Below are positions 12,085 through 12,372 of a stretch of 12,372 bases of DNA, piece after piece. The position numbers and the translations under genes are program-made. Positions within the stretch are counted from its first letter, which is position 1. Every line of letters starts with the position of its first letter. Below the pieces are notes generated by a model that saw nothing but the letters and a program-made list of their open reading frames with translations, had not been told where the DNA came from and made no database searches. Origin of the DNA: Aquificaceae bacterium (GTDB taxonomy: Bacteria > Aquificota > Aquificia > Aquificales > Aquificaceae); assembly GCA_015492115.1 (NCBI GenBank), contig WGFS01000126.1, positions 1 to 12,372 of the forward strand. Direction: 5' to 3'.

Positions 12085-12197
12085 GTAAGGAAGCTGTCCT
12101 CTACTACCTTATACTTATAGGAGTTCCTGCTTTGGCCTTGACGATCGTCCTCCTTCTATCTAGGAAAGAGAAGAAGTCCGTCCATGGGGAACTTTAA
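12081..12197 (+). CDS. Small single-pass membrane protein (38 aa) in efflux operon
   Basis: A 38-residue ORF too short for common gene callers. It reads MSKEAVLYYLILIGVPALAL then a helix end and a basic tail (SRKEKKSVHGEL). One membrane helix spans about residues 6-26, and the positive tail suggests a cytoplasmic C-terminus. Its start overlaps the 65-residue ORF stop as ATGA, and its last 14 bases overlap the start of the membrane fusion gene. The layout resembles tiny pump or oxidase accessory proteins such as AcrZ or CcoQ, without sequence evidence of kinship. The overlapping start and stop at both ends argue that it is a real, translated gene. Confidence 0.6.
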   Translation: MSKEAVLYYLILIGVPALALTIVLLLSRKEKKSVHGEL

Positions 12198-12372
12198 GGG
12201 CGTCCTTTTACTGTTACTCCTGCTATCCCTCACATTTGCCGGGGAGCTGAAGGTTTACTCCATAGTAAAAGGAAAGGTAATAAAGGTCCACGTCAAGGAA
12301 GGTCAGAAGGTAAAGAAGGGACAGCTCCTCATGGAGATAGACCCCTCCCTCTACCTTGCGGAGAAGGAGAGA
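12184..12372 (+). CDS. HlyD/RND-type membrane fusion protein, N-terminal fragment
   Basis: The first 63 codons of a periplasmic adaptor that joins an inner-membrane transporter to TolC; the gene continues past the window's right edge. A signal peptide (MGNFKGV, seven Leu, then SLTFA, likely cut after A19) is followed by the lipoyl-like barrel start: VYSIVKGKVIKVHVKEGQKV and KKGQLLMEIDPSLY. The G-V/K-x-V..G..V..GQ.L..ID pattern is the standard first half of the biotinyl/lipoyl domain in these adaptors, ending where the alpha-hairpin begins (LAEKER). The ATG at 12184 overlaps the 38-residue ORF by 14 bases. The transporter itself is expected downstream, and its class (RND, ABC or MFS) cannot be told here. 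Confidence 0.87.
   Translation, partial: MGNFKGVLLLLLLLSLTFAGELKVYSIVKGKVIKVHVKEGQKVKKGQLLMEIDPSLYLAEKER

Noticed and set aside
1..12372. CRISPR arrays, insertion sequences, tRNA or rRNA genes
   Set aside because: No direct repeat series, transposase motif, inverted terminal repeat or cloverleaf was seen; the window is almost fully occupied by coding sequence.

Overview
The window looks like chromosomal DNA of a member of the Aquificaceae (the Hydrogenobacter / Thermocrinis / Aquifex relatives), a thermophilic chemolithoautotrophic group. The strongest clue is a 260-residue citrate-synthase-like protein of the size and motif pattern of citryl-CoA lyase, an enzyme of the reductive TCA cycle characterised in Hydrogenobacter thermophilus. 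Supporting clues are very dense packing with 4-base ATGA overlaps, charged Lys/Glu/Arg-rich proteins, heavy use of AGG/AGA and ATA codons, and an aerobic terminal oxidase beside an autotrophy gene. The species cannot be named from this sequence alone.

Layout. About 10 kb, from position 10044 down to 1, is read on the minus strand. In order of transcription it holds citryl-CoA lyase, a TlpA-type thioredoxin, a promoter-like gap with a dyad, cytochrome oxidase subunits III, II and I, a rho-independent terminator, a 62-residue membrane protein, heme A synthase (ctaA), heme O synthase (ctaB), a degenerate heme-copper-oxidase subunit I homologue, a 42-residue membrane protein, a DUF420 (CtaM-like) protein, a Skp/OmpH periplasmic chaperone, lpxD, and the first 54 codons of an SMC chromosome-partitioning ATPase. 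From 10122 onward the plus strand carries a divergent operon: an exported CPFC thioredoxin-fold protein, a TolC-family outer-membrane protein, two small membrane proteins, and the start of a HlyD-type membrane fusion protein that runs off the end. No gap between genes exceeds 300 bases.

How the genes work together. coxC-coxB-coxA encode an aa3-type oxidase of the A2 family: subunit I has a YS motif in place of the usual Glu, and subunit II has a CuA site. The next block builds that enzyme: ctaB farnesylates heme B, ctaA oxidises heme O to heme A, and the DUF420 protein is a likely assembly factor. Inside this assembly block is the most unusual item. It is a 12-helix protein that resembles oxidase subunit I of the ba3 type and keeps the axial heme histidines, but has lost the CuB His-His pair and the active-site Tyr. 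It cannot be an ordinary oxidase and may be a heme-binding assembly or carrier protein. The left end is an envelope block (skp, lpxD) coupled to smc. The right end is a tripartite export system with two small membrane proteins inserted between the outer-membrane channel and the periplasmic adaptor.
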